This document shows, piece by piece, positions 24,901 to 36,085 of a stretch of DNA of 64,000 nt (position 1 is its first letter; each line of letters begins with the position of its first letter). The notes under the pieces were generated by a model. The model ran no database searches and was not told the origin of the DNA. It worked only from the letters and a program-made list of their open reading frames with translations. The DNA comes from Nymphaea colorata. Taxonomy: Eukaryota > Streptophyta > Magnoliopsida > Nymphaeales > Nymphaeaceae. Both the position numbers and the translations under genes were made by a program. The stretch is from NCBI RefSeq assembly GCF_008831285.2, contig NC_045141.1, positions 13,690,106 through 13,754,105 of the forward strand. Direction: 5' to 3'.

Positions 24901-26685
24901 AGAGTGGTAGCCTGATCATGATCGGTTTTCTCACTTTTCTGTAACAGTTGATTGCTTATTGTTTTATGCTTTGAATTTTCTGATCATTATATATTTTTTT
25001 GTTTTGCATCTTTTTATTATTTTGTTTGTAGCCTTTTTTATGGGATTACACTTATGAACTATTAATGTTTTTTTTTCATTTTATCATTTTTGAGAATTTA
25101 AAGATTTGTCGTACCCGCATACCCATAATTTTCAAAATCGCCGTACCTGAACCTGTATCCCTGTACCCGTACCTGTACCGTAGCTGCACCCATGTGACAT
25201 AGATATATATGTATGTATGTGTATTTTCTACCTTAAATTCGCTTGATTAGGTCAGAAATTAGGGTCTGGACCATCCAGTAGGCCTGGCACATGGGCAGAT
25301 CATCTGATAATTTGTGTTGCATGGGTACTGCATTGAAGCTGCACTGGAGTTGGTGCCCACCATAAGTGGGTGTGCACTGGGTGTACTATGAGTGCAGCTG
25401 TTCATAATTGATGATTACTATGCTTTACAATCTAATACAAATGCATATATTTGTTTTGTACTTGTAAATATAAGCTTTGCATATGCCCTTGTCACCTGAA
25501 ACCAAGCTTTTTTTAACAAATGGTATAGTGGTACCTTATTCCACATTTGTCCAGCACCCATGCTGCAGTGATTAGAAGTTGACCAGCCTGGCTGGATAAA
25601 TTGCTTGTTTATCCCTCAATTTAGTATGCTGTGTTGACCAAGCTGGTCCCTTGCTCAACTGTAAAAAAAGGTAGAGATTTATCTTCACATTTAACATTTA
25701 TGCCTTGATAAAGTACTGAAAATGCAGTATGCAGGTCTAGATCTTTTTATTATCTTTAACAGTCGTCTTCAAGCTGTATGGGCATGTAGAAACTCAAAAT
25801 TTGGGTCATCTTATATGCTTTTTATCATTTTATATGTTTCTTTGCTGAAGCTGTTGCCAATACTTTTGCTCTTATTATTTAAATCCGTAGTTTCAGGCAA
25901 TAAAGACGGTGACAGCTCTATTATAATGATGGCTTCAAGTATCTGCATTTTGGTTCTTGGTATAACATCTGAGGATGCTTTGACAAGGCTTGGAATTGAT
26001 GAATTCGTCTATGATAGAGTATGCCAACTCATTCTGTGGAGCTTGGAGATGTGCAGACAGGTAACTTCTTTCCGGACTTCCTTTCTTTCTTTCTCTGTTT
26101 TAGGCTCTGCAGGCACATCCACAGATGTAAGACTCCAATTTTTCTTCAGGGCAAGCCATGGAAACTTCTTGAATCAGAGCTTGATCTTGGTAAAGTAGTC
26201 ACTGAGGGTATGAAGCTTACTTGAAAGTCACCACTTGTTCCTGTTCATCTTGTAATAGGCATGTCTCACTTATCAAAATTTTCCTATGCAGGTTACATTT
26301 GTTGTGCCAGTCGATTTCCACATATCAAGCAGGCTGTTGAGAGGTCAGTTAACCTCCAGCATTTGAGAATATGAAGGGTACGATGGCCTCACTACTAGGT
26401 AAACTCAATTATCTCTCCGATTGGCATAAACTCAATTATTTCTCCGGTGGGCATACTTGTTCAACCCAATGTCCAAGCTAACGATGTCTATAGTGGTTGA
26501 GGTTGAGGTTGATAGGAGAAGCATCATAAGGAAGTTTTAATTTTGCCTTGCAGAGTCAGTTTTTTGGCTTTGTATTTCTAACAAACTTTCTCTAACATCT
26601 TAGGGAAATGAAGGTAAATGTAATTGGTTTACTGGCGGATGCCGTCAGAGCAATTGAGGAACTCCACATTGTATGGATGATTTGA
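3928..26685 (+). CDS. Neurochondrin-family protein (5'-incomplete, 15 exons seen)
   Basis: Exons: 3928-4031, 4243-4338, 5818-5914, 7566-7686, 7781-7986, 9111-9202, 9272-9327, 18172-18261, 18344-18443, 22741-22848, 22942-23014, 25897-26060, 26150-26189, 26292-26343, 26604-26685. Phases agree at every junction and give 492 residues and a TGA. Diagnostic blocks are AESMINIFGESWLV, VEIAVLLNELAYLKYEASKD-like helices (exons 4-5), ASVRIIGSFLAET across the 8.8-kb intron, and ICFLLPMLCQTT. They align with the middle and C-terminal half of the neurochondrin family, a helical-repeat protein; in animals it is linked to neurite growth, while its plant role is not established. The first exon starts mid-codon, so the N-terminus is missing. 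Intron 7987-9110 uses a GC donor. A possible extra exon at 26113-26126 breaks the frame and was left out. The exact C-terminus is the least certain part. Confidence 0.85.
7008..7153. repeat. 73-bp direct tandem duplication in an intron
   Basis: The unit at 7008-7080 is repeated at 7081-7153 with only a few differences near its right end. It lies in the intron between the exons at 5818-5914 and 7566-7686. The near identity indicates a recent slippage or local duplication. It has no coding meaning in the gene model. Confidence 0.85.
7987..9110 (+). other. Probable GC-AG intron of the neurochondrin-like gene
   Basis: The exon before it ends in tctgaag at 7986 and the next bases are gcatgt. The only nearby GT donor, at 7991-7992, would put the following exon out of frame. 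Using the GC donor, the last base g joins aa at 9111-9112 to make a Glu codon and the conserved frame continues. GC-AG introns are a known minor class in plants. Confidence 0.6.
10105..10353 (+). repeat. 5' LTR of the Copia element
   Basis: 249 bp, from tgttga to ctctaca, matching the 3' LTR at 15203-15451 with no difference that I can see. It carries an agagagagag run near its middle and a CT-rich 3' end. Confidence 0.95.
10354..10365 (+). promoter_or_regulatory. Primer-binding site (initiator tRNA-Met)
   Basis: The bases tggtatcagagc directly follow the 5' LTR. This is the usual complement of the plant initiator methionine tRNA used by Copia elements to prime minus-strand DNA synthesis. 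Confidence 0.93.
10440..10840 (+). repeat. GC-rich leader with degenerate tandem repeats
   Basis: Between the primer site and gag lies a leader rich in repeated cgcccagcg(c/t)cg words, including several copies of ttccgcccagcg followed by tcggcctgcc. Composition is much richer in G and C than the gag-pol frame. Short open frames cross it but show no conserved protein. It is probably the untranslated leader, perhaps with packaging or dimerisation structure. Confidence 0.7.
10883..15208 (+). pseudogene. Copia gag-pol polyprotein with two frameshifts
   Basis: The likely start is the ATG at 10883 (MAASSSS); the upstream in-frame ATG at 10844 lies in the leader. Domains in order: gag; CCHC zinc knuckle CTHCKKTGHTVDYC near 11650-11695; protease with VDSGATHHM near 11935-11960; integrase pre-domain YWHERFGH at about 12343; integrase core; reverse transcriptase with YVDDM near 14235; RNase H with SDADWAGC near 14730 and the TKHVEIDRHF block near 15015. 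The frame breaks at the TTTTTGGG run (12370-12377, one base too many) and at six Cs (12799-12804, one base too few). Otherwise no stop interrupts it. The last codon and the stop come from the first six bases of the 3' LTR. Confidence 0.93.
15203..15451 (+). repeat. 3' LTR of the Copia element
   Basis: 249 bp, reads the same as the 5' LTR. It is preceded by the purine-rich tract at 15192-15202. Its first bases TGTTGA also form the last Cys codon and stop of pol. Confidence 0.95.
15457..16918. other. Intron sequence without recognised features
   Basis: AT-rich continuation of the long neurochondrin intron between the Copia element and the hAT-like element. No coding frame or clear repeat boundary was recognised. 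Confidence 0.5.
16927..17772. mobile_element. Non-autonomous hAT-like element
   Basis: The 846-bp unit starts caatgttgta and ends tacaacactg, an imperfect terminal inverted repeat with the CA.TG start typical of hAT elements. Flanking 8-bp sequences cataggat (16919-16926) and cttaggat (17773-17780) match at seven of eight positions, as expected for a hAT target duplication. No transposase frame is present. The right half is full of cgatacg/cgtatcg palindromic words. Confidence 0.65.
17525..17635. repeat. Tandem palindromic cgatacg repeats
   Basis: Inside the hAT-like element a unit of about 33 bp containing cgcaccgcatcgtgcgatac is repeated about three times. Each unit contains gatac and its complement gtatc, so single strands can fold into many alternative hairpins. 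More divergent cgatac words continue to 17765. Confidence 0.8.
18930..21153 (+). mobile_element. Decayed LTR retrotransposon, possibly non-autonomous
   Basis: A clear LTR-like unit at 20880-21153 starts tgatgcg, ends ttgcatca and is preceded by a purine-rich tract (ggggagaa). A similar end, aatctgtgcatca, occurs near 19212 and is followed by tggtataagagc, a near match to the initiator tRNA-Met primer site. This suggests a degraded 5' LTR ending there and an internal region of about 1.65 kb with no intact gag or pol. The left boundary is an estimate. It lies in the intron between 18443 and 22741. Confidence 0.4.
20880..21153 (+). repeat. LTR with TGATGC/GCATCA ends
   Basis: The 274-bp unit has exact 6-bp inverted ends tgatgc and gcatca, a purine-rich tract just before it, and an internal catataaag that could be its TATA element. 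These are the marks of a 3' LTR. Confidence 0.55.
21250..21469. mobile_element. MITE-like element with tandem hairpin core
   Basis: The unit starts ggggcgtttggacaaa and ends attcgtccatacaccccc, an imperfect terminal inverted repeat. Its core is a 79-bp unit (21301-21379) repeated from 21380, identical through about 21449. Each core is itself a near-palindrome built around gaaacactagaacctagtgttc. Related but diverged sequences occur near 34165-34235 and 38222-38310, so this is a dispersed family. Confidence 0.6.
23438..23481. repeat. CT/CA microsatellite
   Basis: A (tc)n run is followed after a short C- and A-rich interval by a (ca)n run within the intron between exons 22942-23014 and 25897-26060. 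Simple repeat with no further meaning visible. Confidence 0.85.
24290..25212. mobile_element. TIR element without transposase
   Basis: The left end reads atatatctatgtgacacgg and the right end, reversed and complemented, reads atatatctatgtcacatgg. The inverted match of about 20 bases with few differences, and repeated gtacccg/cgggtac words near both ends, mark a non-autonomous DNA element of about 0.9 kb. No transposase frame is visible and superfamily is open; the TA-rich flanks hide any target duplication. It lies in an intron of the neurochondrin-like gene. Confidence 0.5.
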
Positions 26686-29306
26686 CTGGAGTAGTGAAAG
26701 GAATCAATTATTTACTGATAGATTCTTATTCTCTGGCTGAATTTTCTCCTTTTCTCCAAGCTGAGGAACGACTCATGGAACAAGATACTGGGGCTTTATT
26801 TTGACTAAATTTAGATATATACCTTTACTGAGAAGCGGCATTTTATATGGAAGAGGATTTGTCCATGTTGAGATGATCACCGCGTGATTGAATAACCTTC
26901 TATAAGTTTAACATCTGACTATGATAAAAGTCATAGGCTAATTAGGAGTTTGAAAACTACTATTATTGTTAGAGATAACACATAGTTCCTTGTTGCTGAA
27001 ACCTTATCATCCTTTTTTAGGGTATGCTTGATTTTGTTGTTCCAATGTTGGAAAGGAACACCACAGATTGTTTTTTCAAAACGGATGCGGATCTCAGACA
27101 CCTAAATGGGGTTCAGTTTCAATCAATTCAGTCATCTATAATTACTTCATATTGGCAAAATCGAGTATGGGCCGCTTGTCATGGTGACGAGTCGGCCATA
27201 TATCCCGAACTGTTCTACAAAACTACATATAAAATCAGCAAGGCTGCACTCAATCAGCTGCTATTAGCACTTAAAATTCTTTTTCTTTCCCATAAAAAGT
27301 TGTTTATGTGCCGCTTAGTCTGATTCTGCCAATTAAGATTAAAACTGGCAGATTTCTGAAGGAGTAGGGATTGGCCCCTGCATTCTTTCAGTGATAGTAT
27401 GATATGATGCCCATTCATATTTCAGTGTTCAGAAAGTCCCATTTTCCGATAAACTAGCCTCATGAATGCTGGCTTTACAAACTTTTGTATCTGCTTCAGA
27501 ACAGGAGGCATTGGGAAGATAACTCTCAGGGGTTTCGGTTATGTCTCTCTGAACTCCAAGGAGGAAAACATAATCTCATCTCACAGAACGAAATGTACTT
27601 GACAAGTAATCTCCAGATGACCTGGCAACTCAAATCAAACAACTTGGAGCTAAGCCTTGTAATGTACTCCAGGATTAGAATGGTCAAATGGTCCAAGTCC
27701 TATGCAATAAGAAGCCACTGGGATCTTTAAACTAATGGATACAATAACCGTTTCTGATAATGAAATATTGGATTACCCACCAACCGAGTTTCTGTACATC
27801 TAGCCAGGGGCTTAGATGTATTACCTTTGAAAAGGTCAAGAGTTCAATAGGGAGCTGTTTTCGCTTTGGTACGGTCCCATGTGTTCCGCCTAAGCTGGCC
27901 TGCCGATGAAAACGCAGGAAACGCAAAAAGATAATGAATGACAAAACCGTTTACTTGCTCCCTTAGGTGATCTTTCTTTCTTTTGTATTTGGTGAACCAG
28001 TTGGCCCGCCAACGTAGTCATCTGTTTCACCTTCAATAGCCAAGATCAGGAGTCACGTCCAGCAAAAAAGAGTGTCAATGAGGCATTCAGCTGAGCCAGA
28101 ACAAAGAAGCAAATTCAGGGTAGGGAGAGAGTTGAAATTGCAAGGGGAGATGCAAATGCAGGTCGATGAGAGCTTCATGTTTCGTCTATAAAACGTGTGA
28201 TTTTTTTGTTGATTCACGACAGGCTTCTCAACCCCGTCCAACCTCCACGAGGAAAGCCTTATATAGCAGAAGCAAAAGTTATTGCTTTGTCTACTGCTGG
28301 ATGCACCTATAAATTAATGGGCAGTTATAAAACCTTCAGTCTTTTGGCTCTTTTGTCTCTGTATCGATCTAAATCACAAAAGTAGGATGAGTTTTTAGGT
28401 GATAAAGCTTAGCTAACTGAAGTTGTCCACCATATAGTTGTGTAATGGACATGATTTGCTAATTAGTGAGGATCCATAGAAAGGCTATAGGGTCACTAAC
28501 TTCTACTGCGTTAAGAAACAAAAGTTCCAGAGCCTCACTATCCTGTGAGCTTGCTTACTAAGACCGCAATTACAGCATGCGATACATTCAATTTCTTCTT
28601 GCTGTCTATAAGCAGAAATTGGCATATTTCTGTATTAAGTATACCAACATTTTGTTGATGAGAAGATGGGCTGCAATAAGTGTTTCTTTTAAGTAGTTCA
28701 TCCTCCTTGGCCTAATGATTCTAAAACAGATCAAGCAGGTACTTATGATAGTAGTGTGGGAGGCACCAACCAAAGGTTGAGTGCAAGTGGTAAGGGCATG
28801 CCGACTTGTCGTGAAGGGTGTTGAAGCAAAAGAAGTTCCAGCCTTGCTACTCTGTACTCTGAGCTTTACCAAAGTGCTGCACAAGTGACCTAGAGAGCAA
28901 AGTACAGCTTCACAGGTAACTAAACTTGACAGATTAATAAAATACATTCTCAGGTGGACGAAGATGTTCAATCTCTAAAGGACTTGCTTAGCTGTTTAGC
29001 ATAATCGCTGACACAGAAGAAGCACCACAAAAAGGGAGAGAAATTTACAGAAAAGCATTACTATTCAAACTCATGCAATGTACAGTGGTGCCTAGAAGGC
29101 TTTGCCGATATATAACTACAGGATTGCTAAGTTTACTGATGGAGTGGCATGAACAATAAAAGGGCGTAAAATCCGAACTCATTAACAACATCCGAGTAGT
29201 GAAGGTATCCAGAGATTGAAGATCCTGACATCAGAGTGCTTCCAACTTTAGAGCCCTTGCACAATTTAGTTGGTCCGCATGAGCAGGTTAGCCAAGGTTG
29301 CGAGTT
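26686..29306. other. Intergenic region between convergent genes
   Basis: This holds the 3' side of the neurochondrin-like gene and of the At-B-like gene, which converge here. Several frames of 60-120 codons cross it, but none shows a recognised domain. No poly(A) signal was assigned with confidence. Confidence 0.5.
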
Positions 29307-30710
29307 TCAGAACATCCAAGACAAGTCTTGCCTGTAGAGCAGATTCTTTGCAATACCATGAGCACATTTTTCGCCTATCTGTGGACAATCTTCAATCGTC
29401 AAAGAGTCCAATTTTGGTATACCAACCAGGGGTTTTAATCCTGCATCTGTTACCCCTAAGCACTTGGAGATCTTCAGGTTTCTCAAGCAAGGGAAATGCT
29501 GAACAAGCTGCAGTCCTTCATCAGTCACCTCCTGGCATTTTGTCAGCTCCAGAGTTTCCAAGAAGTTGGCGTCGCATAGAGCTTCCATTCCGGAATCCGT
29601 GAAAGAATAAACATGGTCAAGTGCAAGCACGCGAATTGGGCACCTATGAATCACCAATAGCATCCCATTCAAAGTGAACGACGAGAAGGAAGGAAACTCC
29701 CCATCAGAGAATGATATCTTGAATGTTTCAAGCTTGGAACAGTTGTTAGCAATGGCCTTCAGGCTTTCATCAGTCAATCTCGATGGATCAGCCATGGAAA
29801 TTGGAAGCGAGAAATCAGACGGAACACGAAGAGAAATCGACCTCAGGTTAACGGATTCCCGTGCTAAATTCATCAAATCACTATCTCTGATACCAACACA
29901 CATGTCCAGCTGAAGTCTTTCCAGAGCCCTGCACTTCCCCAAGACGCAGGCAAGGCCTCCACCAGGCGTAATGAGGCAATTCACCAAACTGAGCTCCACC
30001 ATTGATTCGCAGGGAACAGACAACCTCTGCCACCGATCGAATGCCAATCGATCCTGAACCTTCATATACCTGTAATTAGCATCCACCTCAAACTGCAAGC
30101 TTCTCAGCCTTCTCCAACCAAAACCCAACTTTGCAAGATCCCATTCTCCGATTGCCCTACAGTTCTTGATCGAGAGTTCCTGCAGCGTCTCGAGCTTGCC
30201 GAGATACTCAAGCCACTCAACACTGCTAACATTGATGCACCTGATCAAATGGAGGGAGGAGAGACTCTTACATCCCACAACCAGTGACAGGATCCCACAA
30301 CCACTGATCCGAGGCGTGAAATTGAACTTCAGAGTACTAAGGTTTGTACAGGAAGCCAAATGGCCCACACCCACATCAGTGATGAAGGTACAGAAGCCAA
30401 GGGTGAGGTCAGTGAGGGCAGGGCATAGTTGAGAGAGAATCAAGAGGCCCTGATCATCTAGTTGCTTCCCAAGTTTAGACATCCAACCGGAATAGACAAT
30501 CTCAATTTTAGCCAGGTTCTTAAAGCGGTTACAGAGGGAAGTTAGGGCAGAGTTAGCAGGGTTCAAGCCACACCCAACCCTGAGAAACTCCCTCTGCTCT
30601 CTTTCCAACTCATAGAGGCGTTTACATGCAAGAGAAGCAGAATTTCGATCTTGGGTTTTCTTAATCCTTCGCAGAATTTCCCAAATCAATTGATCTGGCA
30701 ATAGTTCCAT
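29307..30710 (-). CDS. ATB: F-box/LRR protein, At-B-like
   Basis: A single uninterrupted frame encodes 467 residues from the Met of MELLPDQL at 30710; an upstream in-frame Met at 30725 adds five residues but the conserved start is MELLPDQL. Residues 1-45 are F-box-like (LPDQLIWEILRRIKK...SLACKRLYELE). The rest is a leucine-rich repeat array of the RNI type with repeats such as LTDLTLGFCTFITDVGVGHL and LETLELTKCQEVTDEGLQLV. Length, order and the C-terminal DLSWMF match the Arabidopsis F-box protein At-B (At1g55590) as I know it. F-box/LRR proteins act as substrate receptors of SCF ubiquitin ligases; the substrate is not known. The frame has no disruption. A truncated, nearly identical pseudogene lies at 61031-62408. 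Confidence 0.93.
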   Translation of the reverse strand: MELLPDQLIWEILRRIKKTQDRNSASLACKRLYELEREQREFLRVGCGLNPANSALTSLCNRFKNLAKIEIVYSGWMSKLGKQLDDQGLLILSQLCPALTDLTLGFCTFITDVGVGHLASCTNLSTLKFNFTPRISGCGILSLVVGCKSLSSLHLIRCINVSSVEWLEYLGKLETLQELSIKNCRAIGEWDLAKLGFGWRRLRSLQFEVDANYRYMKVQDRLAFDRWQRLSVPCESMVELSLVNCLITPGGGLACVLGKCRALERLQLDMCVGIRDSDLMNLARESVNLRSISLRVPSDFSLPISMADPSRLTDESLKAIANNCSKLETFKISFSDGEFPSFSSFTLNGMLLVIHRCPIRVLALDHVYSFTDSGMEALCDANFLETLELTKCQEVTDEGLQLVQHFPCLRNLKISKCLGVTDAGLKPLVGIPKLDSLTIEDCPQIGEKCAHGIAKNLLYRQDLSWMF

Positions 30711-30766
30711 GGAATAAAAATACAAAAGATCTCAGATTCCTTGTCGACCCTGTTCTTCCCTAAATT

Positions 30767-31088
30767 CTGTAACGACCCAAGCGGATATCTTGGTCCTTCT
30801 TACGGTTTTACAATAGAATGAACTCCAGAACTTCGGCAAAAAGTTCACGAAGACTGAGAAGCTTAAGATGTATGAGATCCAATAACCATAAAATTTGACG
30901 AAGGAAGAACATAATCGGAAGGACACCGGTGACCCCAACATCAATTACCCAGGATCAACGACTCAAACACCAAATTGTCTGAAATCTAGTTGTTTTGAGA
31001 ATCGAAAGTCAGAAACCACCTTGTTCGTATAATCTGAAGCAAAAACACGAATCCAACACAGATGATCTATCAAAAGGAAAGAGAATAC
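30767..31088 (-). promoter_or_regulatory. Probable leader intron of the At-B-like gene
   Basis: On the minus strand a donor cag/gtattc lies at 31089/31088 and an acceptor ttacag at 30767, 57 bases before the start codon. The donor is also kept in the diverged copy near 56760. A 322-bp intron in the 5' untranslated region is therefore likely. Upstream, 31089-31600 should hold the first leader exon and promoter; no certain TATA box was found. Confidence 0.5.
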
Positions 31089-31284
31089 CTGAGAGAAAAC
31101 AAAGGTTTGCACAGATTTCTTCTGCACATCGCCGCTTTAATACACTGTCGTTTTGTTTTCTTAGCGTTAGCGGTTTAAAAAAAATAAGAGAGGAAAAAAA
31201 ATAGAAAATGCCACGCATTTACGTATGTATGCACGTAAAAATTTATCAGGTGGTGACCTTGGTCGGACGGCCGATACCTATCCT

Positions 31285-31353
31285 TTGAAAATCTCGAGTT
31301 GTGGTAAAGAATTTAAAGTTGAAAATCTCGAGTTGTGGTAAAGAATTTAAAGC
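31285..31353. repeat. 34-bp direct duplication upstream of At-B-like gene
   Basis: The segment tgaaaatctcgagttgtggt and its continuation to aatttaaag occurs twice in tandem. The paralogous region near 56960 has one copy, so the duplication arose after the two regions separated. Confidence 0.8.
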
Positions 31354-31639
31354 CAACTTGTGAAATTTAACGAGCAAAATTTCATTAGCTTCTTTTGGAC
31401 CAAAACCTCATAAAATAAAGAAAAAAAGTGAATAAAGAGGACAAGAAGACGATAGAAAGAAACAAAGAAAGAAAATAAAAAACTTCCAAAATGGTCCAAT
31501 TAAGGTAAAAATTCCATTTAAACTGGGCCATAACATCACATTACGAGTCACATTTTTACCTCTTATTAGCCTCACTTTTGTCGACAACTTCAAAGTGTTT
31601 ACTTTACCTATTGTTTTTAACTCCAACTAAAGTATTAAT

Positions 31640-32999
31640 TAACTTATAGAGAAAGAAAATGATGCCCTTTTGTTCTTCGATTGTAAAGCGCATCGTCGAA
31701 AAGGCCGTATCTAACTGCATCCTCATGGTTATCCTAGAGTGTTAATTCATGAGAATTAAACAAGAACCTAATCCTAAGATCCGAGTTAACACAATGTGAT
31801 GATCAATGATATGGCTGGGAAATAAGACAAGCAGCAATGGTGGGGGAGCTGGATTAGAGATAGAGAGAAAGGGCTAGAAGGAGGGCCATCACTTGCTGCC
31901 TTGAAAAAACTAAAGGAAATAGGAAAAGAGGGGGGCGCACTGGGGAGAGACCGAGTTTGCGTGCCTCGGATGCCTTTTAAACGTATTTTAAGAGCCTCAC
32001 GTCTTAGATCCGTGAATCTTATAAGATTCCCAAGTACTTACTTCCAAAGCTCATCGAACATAGTCTTAGCGTCGTAGAGAAACTGCACCCAAGCCGAGAG
32101 ACTGTCGCTACGTTTTTTGTTAGATTTATGATGGGAATTGATGCTTAAAGGAATCAAACTACTGACTGGGATAAGGGTTTCGATGATGGGAGTTTCGGCT
32201 CCCGCTCACCTGAAAACTAGTGATTAGTTGTACCTTTTCATAGCTATTTGTTGCCAACCGTGTTTTTATTTTATTAAGCCTGAGCATCGGGCCGGGCCAC
32301 CGCTCGGTACCCGGCTCGTTATGGGCCTGGGCCCGGGCCTTGAAATAATAATTTCCGAGCTGAGGTTAACGGGCTCGGCCCGGCCCGGTAATTAATGGGT
32401 CGGGCTCGGGCCTGCCATTGTGATCGGTGGCGGCCCGAGAAGCCCGATATGATTATTTTTTTTTAGAAAACTGAATGTTAGCAATTTAGCTGGTTAGGGT
32501 CCCCTTTCCCCCCAATTCAAGGATGTTGTGTGAGAGGTTGAGGTAGCCGAGCGACGCGCACTGCTCGAGGTTCTGACTTGTTTTCTTGTTAAAAATTATG
32601 ACAGAATAAAAGATAAATAAGTTTGAATTAAACTTACAGAATCAAATGTGCTTTATAAATTATTTCTAAATGTCAGATTTTTGAAAATGAAGGAACACTG
32701 CATCAACACAATTCTTTAGAATGCCCATTTCACTTTTGAAAAAAAAGAAAAAAAGAACACCCATAAAAATTCTGGTAGTGGATTTTGATCAAATATATCT
32801 CTAGTCAAGTGTAATCAATATCCAAACTCGGTCTTCGATTGAAAAAGTACTAAAGGTTAGAACCTCCAGTTGTAGTAGCATCGGTAGTGATATGTAGGAG
32901 CTTGCAATGAGGTTTGAACCCATGACCTGCCTTCCCCTTGTGAAAGTCCATCCCAGGTTATCCTAACCCATCGATTTATCAAAACACAGCGCCTATTGA
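31640..32999. other. Gene-free stretch with a GC-rich dispersed repeat
   Basis: No coding frame was recognised. Positions about 32280-32460 are rich in gggcc/ggccc words (cgggccgggcc, ctcggcccggcccgg), a composition seen again near 39860-40020 and 43465-43690. These look like fragments of a dispersed element family. Confidence 0.45.
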
Positions 33000-33219
33000 C
33001 AATGGTGGAGTCAGAAATTTTTTATTGAGAGGCATGCAACAAACAAACCTGAGTCAAGCAGGGAGACAGTTTCTATATCTGCACCTATGACGCACCTATG
33101 ACCAAGGTCCACTCCTCATTGAAAACCTGCAGCAGGCCTGTGATCGGTCACGGCCTGCTCTACAACCCTTTTCCTTTTGGCAAGTCAACCTCATGAATTA
33201 ATAACCATACTCTCATTGG

Positions 33220-33975
33220 TATGGCACAATACAGGCATGTATCATGCAATATGTATCACATAGGTTTGAGAAACTTATATGATATGCTTGCAATACACGA
33301 TACACTATGTATTGTAGGCGTACTGCCCCATTCGTGTGATACGGGAGCCACATTATATGAGACGGCGGCCGATACGCTCCTATAACATATCTTATGCTAG
33401 AGGGACAAAACAGAAAAAAACCTTGTTTTTTCGCTTTTTTTTTTTTTTAACATAGCTTCTCCCTTCCACTTTATAAACATCTTTAAGAGACTGGTTTTCT
33501 AAAAAAACCAATCGTACATTCCATTTGAAGTCATTGAAAATAAAAATTTAAAACAAATAACAAAGAAAATGAGGATGAATACGAAGATGATGATGATTAT
33601 TATTGAAATGATAATCATGATATTTGGTACTTGGCAATAACGAATTATATGGTGTGGACTTGTGATATAATCTAAAACATTTTAAATTTGTGATTGATGC
33701 TTATTATGTTATTCTGAATCTATGATTTTTTTTTTTTGAATGTGTTCTTGATATATTATACCTTGTGAATGATGAATCATAAAAATTCTTTATGCGAGAC
33801 CTACTTTTTTTATATGCAATACACTCTTTCTGATTTTTTTGTTTCTTTACTATTGTTTTTATTTTTTGTATTAAATAATTAATTTTAAGATACTCTTCGC
33901 TACATTTATGAATAAAGCGTATAGGTGGGCCTGATCAATACACTTTTCAGTACACCTTTTACAGCATTGTAGGCT
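33220..33975. mobile_element. Degenerate relative of the hAT-like element at 16927
   Basis: This stretch repeats the style of the element at 16927-17772: catgtatcatgcaatatg and gtgtgatacggg words at one side, a long AT-rich middle, and the ending tacagcattg near 33970. It is more diverged and its ends are not firm. It lies downstream of the CYP82 gene. Confidence 0.35.
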
Positions 33976-34283
33976 CCTATGCTTAAAATAGACTCCATTT
34001 TATTTATTCAATTATAAAGAAATTGAAAACAAAGTACATACTAGCTTAGAAGCTTTATTTTTTGCAGACTTTCAAGTAGAGTCCAACGATGTCATACGAT
34101 CCTTAGAAGTCCATTATGACAGTTTGGCAATCATCGTAACATATTGTTATTGCCTCATAAAACCTGTCCAAAAAAATGGGATAGATTCATAGAACACCTA
34201 TAATGGTATCTATAAATTTAACTCATTTTTTGAGGGCAAGTTCATGGAGCAACAACAAAATGTTAGTGTTGCCAAACAGCTCA

Positions 34284-35460
34284 TTAGCCATACAATGATT
34301 GCGGCAAGCGGGGAGTCAAAAGCACATTCAAGACAGTCCCGGTCCCTAGAGGATTATTTTCATCAAAGAAGGAGTCGGCGAGAAGGAGCTGTAAGTCAAA
34401 GCCTTGGAGCAGACGGGCCAGGACAATGTGCTCCATGCTGAGTGCGAATGTGATGCCTGGGCAGATCCTCCGACCCGATCCGAATGGGATAAACTGGAAG
34501 TGCTTCCCATGCACGTCCACGTTGCTTCCTAGAAACCGCTCAGGTTGAAACTTGTCCGGGTTGGTCCAAACCTGAGGGTCGTGATGTATCTTCCACAAGT
34601 TGACCGCTAGATGAGTGCCAGCTGGAACACGGAACCCACCGACGTGGCAATCCTCTATGGACTCGCGCAGGGCCAGCAGAGGGGTGGGCGGGCCCAACCG
34701 TAGGCTTTCCTTGATCACGGCCTGTAAATAGACCAAGTTCTTAATGTCCGACTCGTCTACTGTTCTCTCTTTTCCCACATGGTGATCCAGCTCCTCTTGG
34801 ACCTTCCTTATGGCATTGGGATGAAGTAGCAAAAAGTAAATGGTTCGGGTCATTGCCGCTGCAGTACTGTCATTTCCTGCAGTCATCATCGACTGCAGAA
34901 AGAGAAAGATGAGTACAAGAGTGATATATATAGCTTCAAAACAAGGGCTCTGTAATTAGAGTAAAGAAACCAATTAAGAAAAGCATATAGCCGATCAAAA
35001 TTCATATTTGAATGCCCAGGAAGTCCATATAGAATCCAAAACTCGATGAATAATTAGTATGTGTACTAGAATAAAATGTGAGGTGGAGAAGTAAAGATAT
35101 CAACGGAAGCCGGTTCATCCTACTAAACTTACTTTGAACAAGGATTAAATGAATTGTATGCTACGCATGAGGAATGCTCAGGTTTCACGTAGCTTTTGTA
35201 AAAATACTAGAATGCGTCCTGATCTACAGCGACATGGTTGGGGACCTGCTTGGGCACAAGCACCTTATAGCATTCAACAAAATTAATACGAGCCCTGCAA
35301 AGGCATAACTTCATTACGAGCTATTAGATGCCGATCATCCAACGTATGAATGTTTTGTGGCTGACAAGTCGTGTTTTATTGGAGCAAACACGTTACCTGT
35401 TTGAGACGCGCAATTCACCCAATTCTCTGTGCAAGAGTGTGTGTGTGTCTCTCTGTCTCT

Positions 35461-35494
<34 letters not shown>

Positions 35495-36049
35495 CTTTTT
35501 TTAAAGTTACCTAACCCTTTAATTAAGACATGATGGATTGTAAATAAAAAAAACAAGAGGAAAAAGTGGGGATATTTTTGTCATTTAATATAAGTTCACA
35601 CTTTTTTCTCCTTGTTTTTCTCTCAACAATCTATTTGTTTTTGTTTCAGATGAAGGTCTCTGATTATATGGTTGGGTGAATCCAGAAAATCAAAATGGTC
35701 ATATATATGCATAAGTTAGTATAAACCAAACCACACAAAAACTTGACATATTAAAAATTAATTATTGAAATATTTTTTTATAATCTAACCTCTTAAGAGT
35801 GATTTGATTACAAACATATATTAAGTTAGTCATTTTTTTATTTATATAATATTTTTTTTAATAGTAAAAAGTGAGCAGCTCTGATAACATCAAAGTTTTG
35901 AGAGAATAAAGATCAATTATTTTTACAAAAAATGACTCGAAATAAAACATGATTTATAGTACATTAGTGTTCATAAACACATTAAAAGGTCCACATTTTC
36001 TTTATAACTTTTCTTAACATGAATAGGTTGGTTTTTATCCTTCACCCAA

Positions 36050-36085
<36 letters not shown>

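Noticed and set aside
26113-26126. Possible micro-exon gcacatccacagat before gtaaga
   Set aside because: Including it puts the next exon (26150-26189) in a frame that disagrees with the downstream exon; skipping it keeps all phases.
27024-27323. Plus-strand frame of 99 codons after the neurochondrin stop
   Set aside because: No similarity to the family C-terminus and no splice link that I could support; probably untranslated or intergenic sequence.
28197-28385. Frame with EAKVIALSTAG, reminiscent of a Copia RNase H block
   Set aside because: Only about ten residues resemble the motif and no other pol sequence is nearby.
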